Shown: one piece after another, positions 15,172 to 23,556 of the stretch
Layout of the letters: the number at the start of each line of letters is the position of its first letter
How positions within the stretch are numbered: position 1 is the stretch's first letter
Source: JAVEDQ01 sp035468175
GTDB lineage: Bacteria > Actinomycetota > Actinomycetes > Frankiales > Frankiaceae
DNA length: 52,155 nucleotides
Assembly: GCA_035468175.1 (NCBI GenBank)
Contig: DATITC010000075.1
Coordinates: forward strand, 1 to 52,155
Direction of reading: 5' to 3'
Position numbers and translations under genes: made by a program
Notes under the pieces: generated by a model
Told to the model about the DNA's origin: nothing
The model's database searches: none
Seen by the model: the letters and a program-made list of their open reading frames with translations, nothing else

Positions 15172-16596
15172 TCATAGCTGCACTGCCTGGGTCGGGCTGT
15201 CGGAGATGGCCCGCGGGTCGTAGAGCGGAGCGTTACCGCTCGGCGGCGGCGGCCGACGCCCGGCGTCGCTGATCCGCAGCAGCAGGCCGAGCAGCGCCGC
15301 GTTGGCCATCATCGAGCTTCCGCCGTAGGCGAGGAACGGCATGACCAGACCGGTCAGCGGGATGACCCGGAGGACTCCGCCGGCGACGACGAACAGCTGG
15401 ATCGCGAAGGCGGTGGCGAGGCCGGCGGCGAGCAACTTGCCGAACCCGTCCCGGGCGATCAGGGCCACCCGCAGGCCTCGGGCGATCAGCAGCCCGTAGA
15501 GCACCAGCAGGGCCATGACGCCGACGGCGCCGATTTCCTCACCGAGGCTGGAGAGGATGAAGTCGGTGTTGGCAAACGGAACGATCTCGGGCCGTCCGCG
15601 ACCCCAGCCGGTACCGAACAAGCCGCCGGTCGCGAACCCGAACAGGCCCTGGACCAGCTGGTAGGAAGCACCCTGCGGCCGGCCGGCCTGGAACGGGTGC
15701 AGCCAGATGTTCACGCGCTCCTGTACGTGCGCGAAGCTCTGGTAGGCGAGGTACGCCCCCGCGACGAACATGGTCATCCCGATGATCAGCCAGCTGGCCC
15801 GCTCAGTGGCGATGTAGAGCATGACGAGGAAGATCGAGAAGAACAGCAGCGACGTGCCCAGGTCCTTGACGATCACCAGGACCATGAGGCTGGCCAGCCA
15901 CGCGGCGACGACCGGGCCGAGGTCCCGGGCTCGGGGGAACGGGATCCCGAGGTAGCTGTGGGTGACCACGGAGAGGACCTCGCGCTTGCGGACCAGGTAT
16001 CCCGCGAAGAACACGATGAGCAGCAGCTTCGAGAATTCGCCCGGCTGGAACGGGATCGGCCCCAGCCGCAGCTGGATGCGGGAGCCGTTCACGGTCTGAC
16101 CGATGCCCGGCACGCCGAGCAGGGCGAGGAGTCCGAGACCCAGGAAGCCGGCGGTGTAGGTGTAGCGGGCGAGGACGCGATGATCGCGGACGAAGAACAG
16201 GACGCCGATCAGGATCACGACGCCGACCAGGGTCCAGATCAGCTGCATGGGAGCGTACTGCGACGGGGCGGACTTACCCAGCCGGGCGGCCCGATCGGCG
16301 AGGGCCAGGTCGATCCGGTAGATCATGGCGAGCCCGATGCCATTGATCAGCGCCATGATCGGCAGCAGCAGGGGATCGGCGGCCGGTGCGAGCTTGCGGA
16401 TCGCCAGGTGGGCGACCAGGTAGAGCGCGAAGAAGCCGGCCCCGTAGTAGCCGACGGCGCCCGTGATGTGGCCGTCCCGGGCGAGCACGATCGCTGCGAC
16501 CGCACCCGTCGACAGCAGACAGGCGAAGATCAGCAGGAACAGCTCGGTGCCCCGGCGGGACGCTCGCACCGGCAGAAAGGTCCGGGTGTTGCTCAC
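15172..16596 (-). CDS. rodA: SEDS-family peptidoglycan glycosyltransferase (RodA/FtsW)
   Basis: A 474-residue polytopic membrane protein with about ten hydrophobic segments. Characteristic SEDS stretches include RIQLRLGPIPFQPGEFSKLL, LGTSLLFFSIFLVMLYIATE, GWGRGRPEIVPFANTDFILS and PLTGLVMPFLAYGGSSMMAN. It polymerises lipid II into glycan strands together with PbpA. The start is a GTG at 16596 whose GTGA overlaps the pstP stop, implying translational coupling. An open frame extends further upstream but is the pstP coding region read out of frame. The N-terminal cytoplasmic stretch MSNTRTFLPVRASRRGTE is basic, as expected. Confidence 0.94.
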   Translation of the reverse strand: MSNTRTFLPVRASRRGTELFLLIFACLLSTGAVAAIVLARDGHITGAVGYYGAGFFALYLVAHLAIRKLAPAADPLLLPIMALINGIGLAMIYRIDLALADRAARLGKSAPSQYAPMQLIWTLVGVVILIGVLFFVRDHRVLARYTYTAGFLGLGLLALLGVPGIGQTVNGSRIQLRLGPIPFQPGEFSKLLLIVFFAGYLVRKREVLSVVTHSYLGIPFPRARDLGPVVAAWLASLMVLVIVKDLGTSLLFFSIFLVMLYIATERASWLIIGMTMFVAGAYLAYQSFAHVQERVNIWLHPFQAGRPQGASYQLVQGLFGFATGGLFGTGWGRGRPEIVPFANTDFILSSLGEEIGAVGVMALLVLYGLLIARGLRVALIARDGFGKLLAAGLATAFAIQLFVVAGGVLRVIPLTGLVMPFLAYGGSSMMANAALLGLLLRISDAGRRPPPPSGNAPLYDPRAISDSPTQAVQL

Positions 16597-18257
16597 GGGC
16601 CACCCGCCCCCGAGCACTGAGCCGGTACGACCGTGCTGCCTGTCGGACCCGAAGCGGTTGGCGCCGGCACCGGAGCGGTGGAGTGGGTCCGCGCGTCCGG
16701 CGGGATCCGCGGCCCGTTGTCGGACGACGACGGCAGCGTGCGGAGGGTGTTGATGAACCGTTCGGCGTCGCCCCGGCTGTTGGCGACGTAGCCGCTGCGG
16801 ATCCGACCCTCGTCCACCGGCTGCAGGCAGCTGAGCGGGAAGTACGTCCGGCTGACCGAGGACAGCGGGATGCCGATCGGGCGGGACTGCACGCCGTGGA
16901 ACAGCGCGACCCGCCCGTTCGACTCCGCGACGTACCACTGGGTGCGTGAGAAGGCCCAGAGCCCGCCGATCAGGACGACGACGATGAGCACCCCGAGACC
17001 GATGATCAGCCGGCTGCCGCTCGAGCGCCTGCCGCGCCGGCCGGCTTCGCCCGACGCGCCCGGGGGCAGCCCGTCGGCGTCGTCCACGATCGGGGTTCCA
17101 GCCGGAGGCGTGTCCTTGATCGAGCTCCCGGCGGCCGAGCCGGGGCCGCCGAGGGACGGGGCACCGACGAGCGTCGGGGAGGTGCCGACGCCGCCGCCGT
17201 CGGCTCCGCCGTCCGCGGGAGGACCGTCGGCGTCACCGGGTCCAGCGACGCGGTGGAACCCGGTGATGTCCGCGTCGTGCTCGCCGACCGGCGGTGCCTC
17301 CTGGCCGGTTCCCGCGGTTCCAGCGCCTGCGCTCCCACCGGCCGGACTCCCTCCGGCCGGGCTTCCACCGCTGCCCGCTCCGGAACTCCGCCGCCGACCC
17401 GGAAGCAGCTTGCGGGCCTTCTCCGCCGCGCTGGCGAGGTGACCGCCGGTCGAGTTGATCGCGAGCCGGGCCGCGCCGGGCACCGAGTCCTTCTCAGCCG
17501 CCGCTCCCGCCACCATCGGGGTGTCCGACAGGCCGGCGGTGTCCTCGACCACGTCGGCGATGACGACGGTGACGTTGTCGGGCCCGCCGCCCTTGAGCGC
17601 GAGCTCGATCAGCCGTTCGGCGGCGACGTCCGCGTCCGGGGACGTCAGGGTCTCCGCGATGGTCTCCTCGTGCACGACACCGGAGAGGCCGTCGCTGCAG
17701 AGCAGGTACCGGTCGCCCTGGCGCAGTTCGCGCAGCGAGAGGTCGGGTTCAACCCCCTCCCGACCGTCGAGAGCCTGGGTGAGCAGAGCGCGCTGGGGGT
17801 GGCGCTCCGCCTGTTCGAGGGTGATGCGCCCCTCGTCGACCATGCGCTGCACCAGCGTCTGGTCGTGCGTGACCATCGTCAGCTCGCCGTCCCGGAGCAG
17901 GTACGCACGGCTGTCCCCGACGTGCGCGACGCCGAGCCGGCTGCCGGAGGCGAGCAGCACCGTGAGGGTCGTCCCCATCCCGTCCAGCTGGGGTTCGGAC
18001 GCCACCATCTCCCGCAGGTGCTCGTTCGCCTCCTGGACGGCGGCGGCAAGGGCGTCGAGCAGGTCGACGCTGACCTCGTCCTCGTCCAGATGGGCGAGCA
18101 CGGAGACCGCCGCCGAGCTGGCGACCTCACCGGCGGCGTGCCCTCCCATGCCGTCGGCGACCACGGCGAGGCGCGAACCCGCGAAGGCGGAGTCCTCGTT
18201 GCCTTCGCGGACGTTGCCGACGTGCGAGCGGACGGCGTACCGCAGACGCAGGGTCAC
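16593..18257 (-). CDS. pstP: PP2C-family Ser/Thr protein phosphatase (PstP)
   Basis: A 554-residue membrane phosphatase. The PP2C domain (residues 1-240) has the metal-binding Asp residues in NEDSAFAG, VVADGMGGHAAGE, LLCSDGLSGVV and GGPDNVTVVIADV. A long Gly/Ala/Pro-rich linker follows, then a transmembrane helix near residues 416-436 (LIIGLGVLIVVVLIGGLWAF) and a roughly 118-residue outer domain ending in a Thr/Pro-rich tail. It reverses PknA/PknB phosphorylation. The GTG at 18257 overlaps the fhaB stop (GTGA), and the stop overlaps the rodA start in the same way, so fhaB-pstP-rodA is tightly coupled. Confidence 0.94.
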   Translation of the reverse strand: MTLRLRYAVRSHVGNVREGNEDSAFAGSRLAVVADGMGGHAAGEVASSAAVSVLAHLDEDEVSVDLLDALAAAVQEANEHLREMVASEPQLDGMGTTLTVLLASGSRLGVAHVGDSRAYLLRDGELTMVTHDQTLVQRMVDEGRITLEQAERHPQRALLTQALDGREGVEPDLSLRELRQGDRYLLCSDGLSGVVHEETIAETLTSPDADVAAERLIELALKGGGPDNVTVVIADVVEDTAGLSDTPMVAGAAAEKDSVPGAARLAINSTGGHLASAAEKARKLLPGRRRSSGAGSGGSPAGGSPAGGSAGAGTAGTGQEAPPVGEHDADITGFHRVAGPGDADGPPADGGADGGGVGTSPTLVGAPSLGGPGSAAGSSIKDTPPAGTPIVDDADGLPPGASGEAGRRGRRSSGSRLIIGLGVLIVVVLIGGLWAFSRTQWYVAESNGRVALFHGVQSRPIGIPLSSVSRTYFPLSCLQPVDEGRIRSGYVANSRGDAERFINTLRTLPSSSDNGPRIPPDARTHSTAPVPAPTASGPTGSTVVPAQCSGAGGP

Positions 18258-18730
18258 CGGCGGAGCTCCATGACGGTCTTGCCTATGCGTACGGGTGCGC
18301 CCAGCGGGACCGGTGTCGGCCTCGTGATCTTCGTGCGGTCCAGATAGGTCCCGTTGGTCGAGCCGAGGTCCTCGACCAGCCACTGGCCGTTGTTGGGAAC
18401 CAGCCGGGCGTGGTGCGCGGAGGCGAAGTCGTCCTCGAGTACCAGCGTCGAGTCAGCGGCGCGACCGACTGTGACCGCGCCGCTACCGAGCGGCACCGTC
18501 GTCCCGCGTAGCGCGCCGGCGGTCACGACCAGCTTGCTGGGGGCCCGGCCGCGGCGGGAGGACCGCGGCGGCGGGGGCGGCGCTTGCGGGCGCGGGGCAC
18601 TCGATCGACGCTGCTGGCGTCGCGTCGGACCGAACAGGTCGGCGCGCACCGCCCGGACCGCGGACAGCACGAACAGCCACAGCAACGCCAGGAAGGCGAG
18701 CCGGACGGCGAGGTAGGCGGCTTCGTTCAT
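18254..18730 (-). CDS. fhaB: Membrane-anchored FHA-domain protein (FhaB/FipA)
   Basis: A 158-residue protein with an N-terminal membrane helix (LAVRLAFLALLWLFVLSAV), a Pro/Arg-rich linker and a C-terminal FHA domain. The FHA core is visible as VTVGRAADSTLVLEDDFASA, HHARLVPNNGQWLVEDLGS and TNGTYLDRTKI. FHA domains bind phosphothreonine, here expected on PknA/PknB substrates. The corresponding mycobacterial protein (Rv0019c) links kinases to the divisome. It begins at an ATG at 18730 and its TGA overlaps the pstP GTG. FhaA lies 38 bp upstream. Confidence 0.93.
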   Translation of the reverse strand: MNEAAYLAVRLAFLALLWLFVLSAVRAVRADLFGPTRRQQRRSSAPRPQAPPPPPRSSRRGRAPSKLVVTAGALRGTTVPLGSGAVTVGRAADSTLVLEDDFASAHHARLVPNNGQWLVEDLGSTNGTYLDRTKITRPTPVPLGAPVRIGKTVMELRR

Positions 18731-18768
18731 CGGAGCCCGATCATGCGTCGTCTGTCATGGGCACCGGC

Positions 18769-19596
18769 TCAGGCCTCGTTCGACGCGCCGGAGCCTTCGC
18801 CGCCCTGACGTCCGCCACCGCTCCGGGGTGTCTCGTCCTTGCGGTACACCAGCGCGCTCTTGCCGACCTCGATGCGGTCCCCGTCGCGGAGCTGGATCGG
18901 GTTGGCAGGCGTCGACGCCTTGCCGTTCACCTTGCTGCCGTTGGTCGAGCCGAGATCGCGGTAGGCGTGCCCGCGCTCGCCGATCTGCTTGATCTCACCG
19001 TGTCGCCGGGAGACGCCGGTGTCGGCCAAGCGGAGATCGGCCTCCGACCCACGACCTATGACCACCAGCTCCTTGTCCAGGGAGTACTCGTTCTCGGCTC
19101 CGCTGGCCTCGGCCGTGCCCGCACGGACACTCCCACCGCTGGTGAGCACCAGCCGGGGGCGGCCGTTGCTCTCCTGCGACCGGTCGTTGGACTGGTGGCG
19201 TCCGGCGCCAGGACCGGTCAGACCGGGGGCTGAGCCCACCGCGCTGTCCACCCGGTAGATGCCCAGCTGCAGCTCGGGGTCGTGCTCGAGGCGGACCAGC
19301 ACCGGCCCGACGAATGTGTACCGCTGTTCGGCTGCGTGCTCACGGACCAGCGTCGCGAGCTCCTCGCCGAGCGCATGCGAGTACGGCGACAGGCGCTCGT
19401 AGTCCTGATCGGAGAGGTGGATCGTGAACTCGTTCGGCACCAGGCTGCGGGTGGCGCTGATGGCCTTGCGATCGTCGCATTCGCGAGCGAGCGCACCGGC
19501 GAGTTCGACCGGCTCCACGCCGCCCTTGAACACCTTGGCGAAGGCCCCCTCGACGAGACCGCCGAGACGGCGTTCGAAGCGCTGCAGGACGCCCAC
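18769..19596 (-). CDS. fhaA: FhaA: DUF3662 plus FHA-domain protein
   Basis: A 275-residue protein with an N-terminal DUF3662 domain (MGVLQRFERRLGGLVEGAFA, then VEPVELAGALARECDDRKAI and PNEFTIHLSDQDYERLSPYS). A variable linker and a C-terminal FHA domain (VIGRGSEADLRLADTGVSRR, HGEIKQIGERGHAYRDLGST, NGSKVNGK) follow. FhaA binds the pseudokinase domain of the lipid II flippase MviN in mycobacteria. The linker is shorter than in M. tuberculosis FhaA. The GTG at 19596 is chosen because AAAGGAGG lies six bases upstream; it is the first gene of the leftward operon, so the operon promoter should lie between here and about 19700. Confidence 0.94.
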   Translation of the reverse strand: MGVLQRFERRLGGLVEGAFAKVFKGGVEPVELAGALARECDDRKAISATRSLVPNEFTIHLSDQDYERLSPYSHALGEELATLVREHAAEQRYTFVGPVLVRLEHDPELQLGIYRVDSAVGSAPGLTGPGAGRHQSNDRSQESNGRPRLVLTSGGSVRAGTAEASGAENEYSLDKELVVIGRGSEADLRLADTGVSRRHGEIKQIGERGHAYRDLGSTNGSKVNGKASTPANPIQLRDGDRIEVGKSALVYRKDETPRSGGGRQGGEGSGASNEA

Positions 19597-19923
19597 GCCT
19601 CGCCTCCTTTCCGCCGTCGGTCCCCCAAGAGGGTGCGTGCGATCGTATGTGCCCGGCTCCGAGCCCCTACGCCGCAACCATTGCTGGACAACCACCACTG
19701 GCCGGTCGCCCCAGAAAAACCTAGCGAAGCAGGGTCAGGACGGGGTTACCGGCTCTTCCGGTGTGCCTCTTCCGGTGGCCATTGCCCCGTCGAACGGCAG
19801 GGCGAAACACTCGGGCCGAGACCGATCCGGGCCGAGGTGATCCAGCTCTCGCGGGCGACGGGGAGGAGCGCCTGCACGCCGGGAGGCAAGGGCCGCATCG
19901 TGATAGTTTTCCAAGGTCATTGC

Positions 19924-20006
19924 GGGCGAGTGGCGGAATGGCAGACGCGCACGGTTCAGGTCCGTGTGTCCGAAAGGACGTGAGGGTTCAAGTCCCTCCT
20001 CGCCCA
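19924..20006 (+). tRNA. tRNA-Leu (anticodon CAG)
   Basis: An 83-nt type II tRNA. The acceptor stem pairs GGGCGAG (19924-19930) with CTCGCCC (19999-20005), and A is the discriminator. The anticodon loop TTCAGGT closed by CACGG/CCGTG gives anticodon CAG. The variable arm is GTCC-GAAA-GGAC and the T arm is GAGGG-TTCAAGT-CCCTC. CCA is not encoded (ACCCA follows). A tRNA-Leu at this place beside fhaA is also known in mycobacteria. Confidence 0.95.
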
Positions 20007-20472
20007 CCCAGCACCAAAAATCTCCGTCTCGGCCCGGTCGGGCGGCCGGCCGTGTCCGACGTCACCGGTTGCGTCCTGCTGCCACGGCCGTAGTAGGTGG
20101 TTCGCCATGACCGGACCCGGTTTCCGGCGTCTGGGAGAGCCCGCCCGATGGCGCGCCGATCTTGCCAGCGACCGACGGCTCTTGGTCGGCCGAGTCGACC
20201 AAAACCGCCTCGCCCGGAGGTTCCGAACCGCACGCGGATCGGTGGTGGCCACCCTTGCCGTGCTCCTGCCGCCGCGACCTACGCCAGGGGTAGTGCGCCT
20301 CCGTGATCCGTCGGCTGACCGATGGGCAAGGACTCCGGGGCACTCTGTCCGCCGTCAGCATCGATAGGATGGCGGAGTTCGCCGCTATCGAGCCACCGGT
20401 CCAGCGGCAACCCGGACCCGGTTCCCCGGCTCCGGCGTACTCTCACACCTCTTTGCCCCGAGGACGTGCGAC

Positions 20473-20655
20473 ATGATCACGAACGAACTGATGCGGCACC
20501 TGCTGACCGACATCCCGGACGACGACCGTCGACACCTCGTTGAGGTGGTGGACCGGAACCACGCGGAGCAGCTGTCGCGCAAGCGTCGCAGCCCGGTCTC
20601 GCCGGACGGCGCCGAGCTGCACGTGCTGCACGACTGGGACGACGACTCGAACTGA
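20473..20655 (+). CDS. Small acidic hypothetical protein
   Basis: A 60-residue protein, MITNELMRHLLTDIPDDDRR at the N-terminus and ending in an acidic HDWDDDSN tail. The codons are GC-rich at position three, consistent with real coding. A GAGGA element lies eight bases before the ATG. I recognise no family. The 460 bp between tRNA-Leu and this gene holds no gene I can support, only a weak hairpin near 20182-20202. Confidence 0.5.
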   Translation: MITNELMRHLLTDIPDDDRRHLVEVVDRNHAEQLSRKRRSPVSPDGAELHVLHDWDDDSN

Positions 20656-20796
20656 CCCCGCCGGGGTCTGCAATACCGCGCCCCGCGTCGCGGTTCTGCC
20701 CCGCGCCTCCGCCCCGCCGGTCCTGTCGTTACTCTGCGCAACGCAGGATTACAGGTCATGCTTACCTAGAGGGCCGGCAGGTTACGGGAGGCCCGC

Positions 20797-21728
20797 ATGC
20801 TCGGCCTTGCCGGCGCGGACGGCCCGGCCGGCCCGGTCGCCGAATGGATCGGCCGCGTCGAGGACGTGACGGAGGAAGCCGCAGCCCGCGGCCGCGCCGA
20901 TGCGCTCGCTGCTGCGACGGCCGCCCTCGCGCGGACGGTGACGGTCGAGGACCTCCTCGCGTGCATCGAGAACGTTTTGCTCGACCTGCTCGGTGCTCGC
21001 GCATGCGCGTTGTTCACGCCGGACTTCGACGGAGCATGCACCGACGCGCTGCTGCCCGAGCGCCTCCCGCCGGTGCCGGGCCTCGAGGTGGCGGCCCGCT
21101 ACCGGTCCGCGACCGGCTCTGACGTCGGTGGTGACTGGTACGACGTCCTGCAGCTCTCGAACGGGACGGTGGGGCTCGTCCTCGGGGATGTGATGGGCCG
21201 CGGCGTCCGGGCCGCCAGCACGATGGGCCAGGTCCGTAACGCCCTTCGAGGCATCGCGGTGGCGGACCCCACCCCAGTGGGGATGCTGACCCACCTCGAC
21301 CGGTTCTTCACCTGCTTCGACCCGGACGAGATCACGACGCTGGTCATCACCGTGATCGACACGACGACCGGTGCCCTGCACGTGGGGAAGCTGGGCATCT
21401 GCCACCGCTACTGCTCCGCGCCGACGGCCGGACCGGGTATCTCGACGACGGCGCTTCTACACGGCTCGGCGTCCCGACCGAGCGGGTGGCGTGCAAGGGC
21501 ACGACCTTGCTGCCGGGCGATCTCCTGGTGATGTGCAGCGACGGTCTGATCGAACGACGGCACTGGTCCCTGTCCGACGGGCTGGCCGTGTTGGAGTCGG
21601 CAGCCCGTCGAATCGCCGAGCAGGACCTGTCGGTGGAGGAGAGGGCCGACGCCCTGCTGCGGGAAGTGCTGGACGGCTCGCCGACCGACGACGACGTCTC
21701 ACTGCTCCTGGTTCGCCTGCCTGCCTGA
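20797..21728 (+). pseudogene. Decayed SpoIIE/PP2C-type phosphatase (GAF remnant, one-base frameshift)
   Basis: The first part, from the ATG at 20797 with GGGAGG upstream, reads as the end of a PAS domain (VAEWIGRVEDVTE), a shortened GAF-like stretch (LAAATAALARTVTVEDLLAC) and a SpoIIE phosphatase core (LPPVPGLEVAARYR, VGGDWYDV, VGLVLGDVMGRGVRAASTMG). Immediately after VGKLG at about 21396 the family sequence continues in the next frame: HLPPLLLRADGRTGYLDDGA, then TRLGVPTERVACKG, LLVMCSDGLIERR and DDDVSLLLVRLPA, stopping at 21726-21728. Restoring one C between 21396 and 21397 rejoins the frames. As written, the original frame continues to 21531 with junk. Together with the missing PAS body and the GAF cut from full size to about 30 residues, this points to a pseudogene, though a sequencing error at 21396 would leave a short but possibly working phosphatase. 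Confidence 0.85.
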
Positions 21729-21760
21729 TCGCACGGACGCGGCACCGTCCCTTCAGACGC

Positions 21761-21795
21761 CGAACGGCCCCGCTCCGGGGGAGCGAGGCCGTTCG
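21761..21795. terminator. Bidirectional terminator
   Basis: A strong hairpin between convergent genes: CGAACGGCC (21761-21769) pairs with GGCCGTTCG (21787-21795), and inside it CGCTCC (21771-21776) pairs with GGAGCG (21780-21785). It lies 33 bp after the phosphatase stop and 15 bp before the end of the NlpC/P60 gene. Confidence 0.8.
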
Positions 21796-21809
21796 TGTGC
21801 GGCAGCGGC

Positions 21810-22331
21810 TTAGTACAGGCGTCGGATGGAGTAGGAGGCGTAGATCGCACGCCTGGTCACGACCGCACCGCTGTGCGGTGCGTCGATCATCTGACCGCCG
21901 CCGACGTAGATGCCGACGTGCGAGCCGCCACCCAGGATGACGACGTCACCCGGCATGGCCGCGGAGGGCGAGACGCCCCGGCCCGCGACGGCCAGCGAGT
22001 AGGACGTGCGCGGGACAGCCACGCCAGCCTGGCGGTAGGTGTACTGGACCAGCCCCGAGCAGTCGAAGGTGGAGGGGCCGGCCGCGCCGTAGGCGTAGCG
22101 CGCGCCGAGGTGGGAGTAGGCGATGTTGGCGATCCGCTGACCCTTGGTGGTGCTCGGTGCGGTGCAGGCGCCGAGGGTGGCGACCGCTACCAATACGGTG
22201 AGCACGGCCAGCAGCCGAGCGATGACGGAGCGGTGGACGGCGACGGGCCGGACCGCGACGAGGGGAACCGACGGCGCGGCAGACTGCAGCGCGACAGCAG
22301 GAGCGGAGGTACGCAGGGCATGCGTGGGCAC
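21810..22331 (-). CDS. NlpC/P60 family cell-wall hydrolase
   Basis: A 173-residue secreted NlpC/P60 peptidase. The catalytic Cys is in FDCSGLVQYTYRQAG and the His in GGGSHVGIYVGGGQMIDAP. The N-terminal hydrophobic segment, RLLAVLTVLVAVATLGAC, looks like a lipoprotein signal with an LGAC lipobox. Enzymes of this family cut D-Glu-diaminopimelate bonds in stem peptides. I chose the GTG at 22331 because GGAAGGA lies five bases upstream; an open frame continues far upstream but that is the riboswitch region. Expression is probably controlled by the c-di-AMP riboswitch that directly precedes it, as for wall hydrolases of other actinobacteria. Confidence 0.93.
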   Translation of the reverse strand: MPTHALRTSAPAVALQSAAPSVPLVAVRPVAVHRSVIARLLAVLTVLVAVATLGACTAPSTTKGQRIANIAYSHLGARYAYGAAGPSTFDCSGLVQYTYRQAGVAVPRTSYSLAVAGRGVSPSAAMPGDVVILGGGSHVGIYVGGGQMIDAPHSGAVVTRRAIYASYSIRRLY

Positions 22332-22337
22332 AGGGGT

Positions 22338-22535
22338 CCTTCCCGTACGCCTGCGAAGTGAGCTGTCGGGTTCGGGCTGGGCTGCCCGGCCGTTCCGTCC
22401 TTCGACGGAACCGGCTTCACCCCTAGTCCGACCGGGCCGCGAGCGGCCTGGACGAGACGGGAATGGGTCCCCCGCTCCTGCCCGGAGTGATGTCTCGTTG
22501 TGTGGCCCCAGCCGCGGGCAGGATTCGGCGTCCGG
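22338..22535 (-). ncRNA. c-di-AMP riboswitch (ydaO/yuaA type)
   Basis: The leader of the NlpC/P60 gene matches the actinobacterial ydaO-type element. Read leftward it begins near CGCCGAATCCTGCCCG (22530-22515) and has a central CGGGGGACCCATTCCCGTC segment. It ends with the strongly conserved block CCGAACCCGACAGCTCAC, then TTCGCAGGCG (to 22345), before the gene's GGAAGGA ribosome site. Such elements bind cyclic di-AMP and turn off wall-hydrolase genes (rpfA and NlpC/P60 genes) in Streptomyces and relatives. The exact 5' limit is approximate. Confidence 0.85.
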
Positions 22536-22625
22536 CGGGGACCATGTGTGTTCGTGCAATCTATTGGCATGGAACGGCTGTTCCTTAACAAACAGTCGGA
22601 TGACTCACAAAACGGAGGGATTGAT

Positions 22626-23483
22626 ATGCCCGAAATGCCGGAAGTAGAGCAGTTGGCGATCTTTCTCCGGGACCGCGCGGTCGGCCATGTCGTCGCGGCG
22701 GTGACGCCGCTGGCGGTGAACGTGCTGAAGACCTACAACCCGCAGCCGGCCTCCCTCGCCGGCTTGACGCTGGACGGCGTGACCCGGCACGGCAAGTTCC
22801 TTGACCTCGACATCGGCGGGTTGCATCTGGTGCTGCATCTGGCCCGTGCCGGCTGGCTGCGCTGGAAGGAGAAGCAGCCGACGGGCCCGGCTCGGCCGGG
22901 CAAGGGCCCGCTGGCCCTCCGGCTCGTCTTGGACGACGGCAGCGGCTTCGATCTCACCGAGGCCGGCACGCAGAAGCGACTCGCCGTCTACGTGGTGGCG
23001 GACCCCGCGGAGGTGCCGGGCATCAGCCGCCTCGGCATCGACCCGCTGGATCCGGCCTTCACACTGGAGCGCTTCCACGGGCTGCTGCAGACCCGGCAAC
23101 AGATCAAGGGCGTGCTGACCGACCAGTCGGTGCTCGCCGGTGTCGGCAACGCCTACTCCGACGAGATCCTCTGGGCGGCGAGGCTCTCGCCGTTCAAGCC
23201 GGCCGCGAACCTGACCGAGGGCGAGCTGACGCGCCTGCACGAAGCTGTCATCGACACATTGCGCGAGGCGGTGGCGCGGGCCGAGGGCCTCGCCGCGTCC
23301 GACTTGAAGGCGGAGAAGAAGTCGGGGCTCGCCGTCCACGCCCGCACCGGGCTGCCGTGCCCACGGTGCGGGGACCCCGTCCGTGAGGTGTCCTTCGCCG
23401 ACAAGAGCCTGCAGTACTGCCCGACGTGTCAGACCGGCGGCAAGCCCCTGGCGGACCGGAGGATGTCCAAGCTGCTCAAGTAG
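22626..23483 (+). CDS. Fpg/Nei family DNA glycosylase
   Basis: A 285-residue formamidopyrimidine-DNA glycosylase/endonuclease VIII family enzyme. After Met removal the chain starts PEMPEVEQ, giving the N-terminal Pro nucleophile and the following Glu. The helix-two-turn-helix has QIKGVLTDQSVLAGVGNAYS, and the C-terminal zinc finger is CPRCG...YCPTCQ. It excises oxidised bases and cleaves the abasic site. Compared with E. coli MutM, the tail is extended after the zinc finger (TGGKPLADRRMSKLLK), as in a subgroup of actinobacterial Fpg homologues. The ATG at 22626 has GGAGGG at good distance. Its leader lies opposite the promoter region of the riboswitch. Confidence 0.92.
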   Translation: MPEMPEVEQLAIFLRDRAVGHVVAAVTPLAVNVLKTYNPQPASLAGLTLDGVTRHGKFLDLDIGGLHLVLHLARAGWLRWKEKQPTGPARPGKGPLALRLVLDDGSGFDLTEAGTQKRLAVYVVADPAEVPGISRLGIDPLDPAFTLERFHGLLQTRQQIKGVLTDQSVLAGVGNAYSDEILWAARLSPFKPAANLTEGELTRLHEAVIDTLREAVARAEGLAASDLKAEKKSGLAVHARTGLPCPRCGDPVREVSFADKSLQYCPTCQTGGKPLADRRMSKLLK

Positions 23484-23544
23484 CGACTCGTCCTGACGCG
23501 TACGCCTTCCTTCCGCTGAGGTCCCGCGGGCCGGACCCGCTCAC

Positions 23545-23550
23545 TAGGCT
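23545..23550 (+). promoter_or_regulatory. Probable -10 element for a leaderless transcript
   Basis: TAGGCT sits six bases before the GTG at 23557, and no ribosome site is present. This spacing places the transcription start at or next to the start codon. Confidence 0.4.
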
Positions 23551-23556
23551 CTACCT

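Noticed and set aside
20182..20202. Hairpin TTGGTCG/CGACCAA as a terminator
   Set aside because: Only seven base pairs, far from any gene end, and no T tract.
20107..20367. 86-codon plus frame after tRNA-Leu
   Set aside because: No recognised family, no ribosome site and weak codon bias; competing frames of similar quality exist on the other strand.
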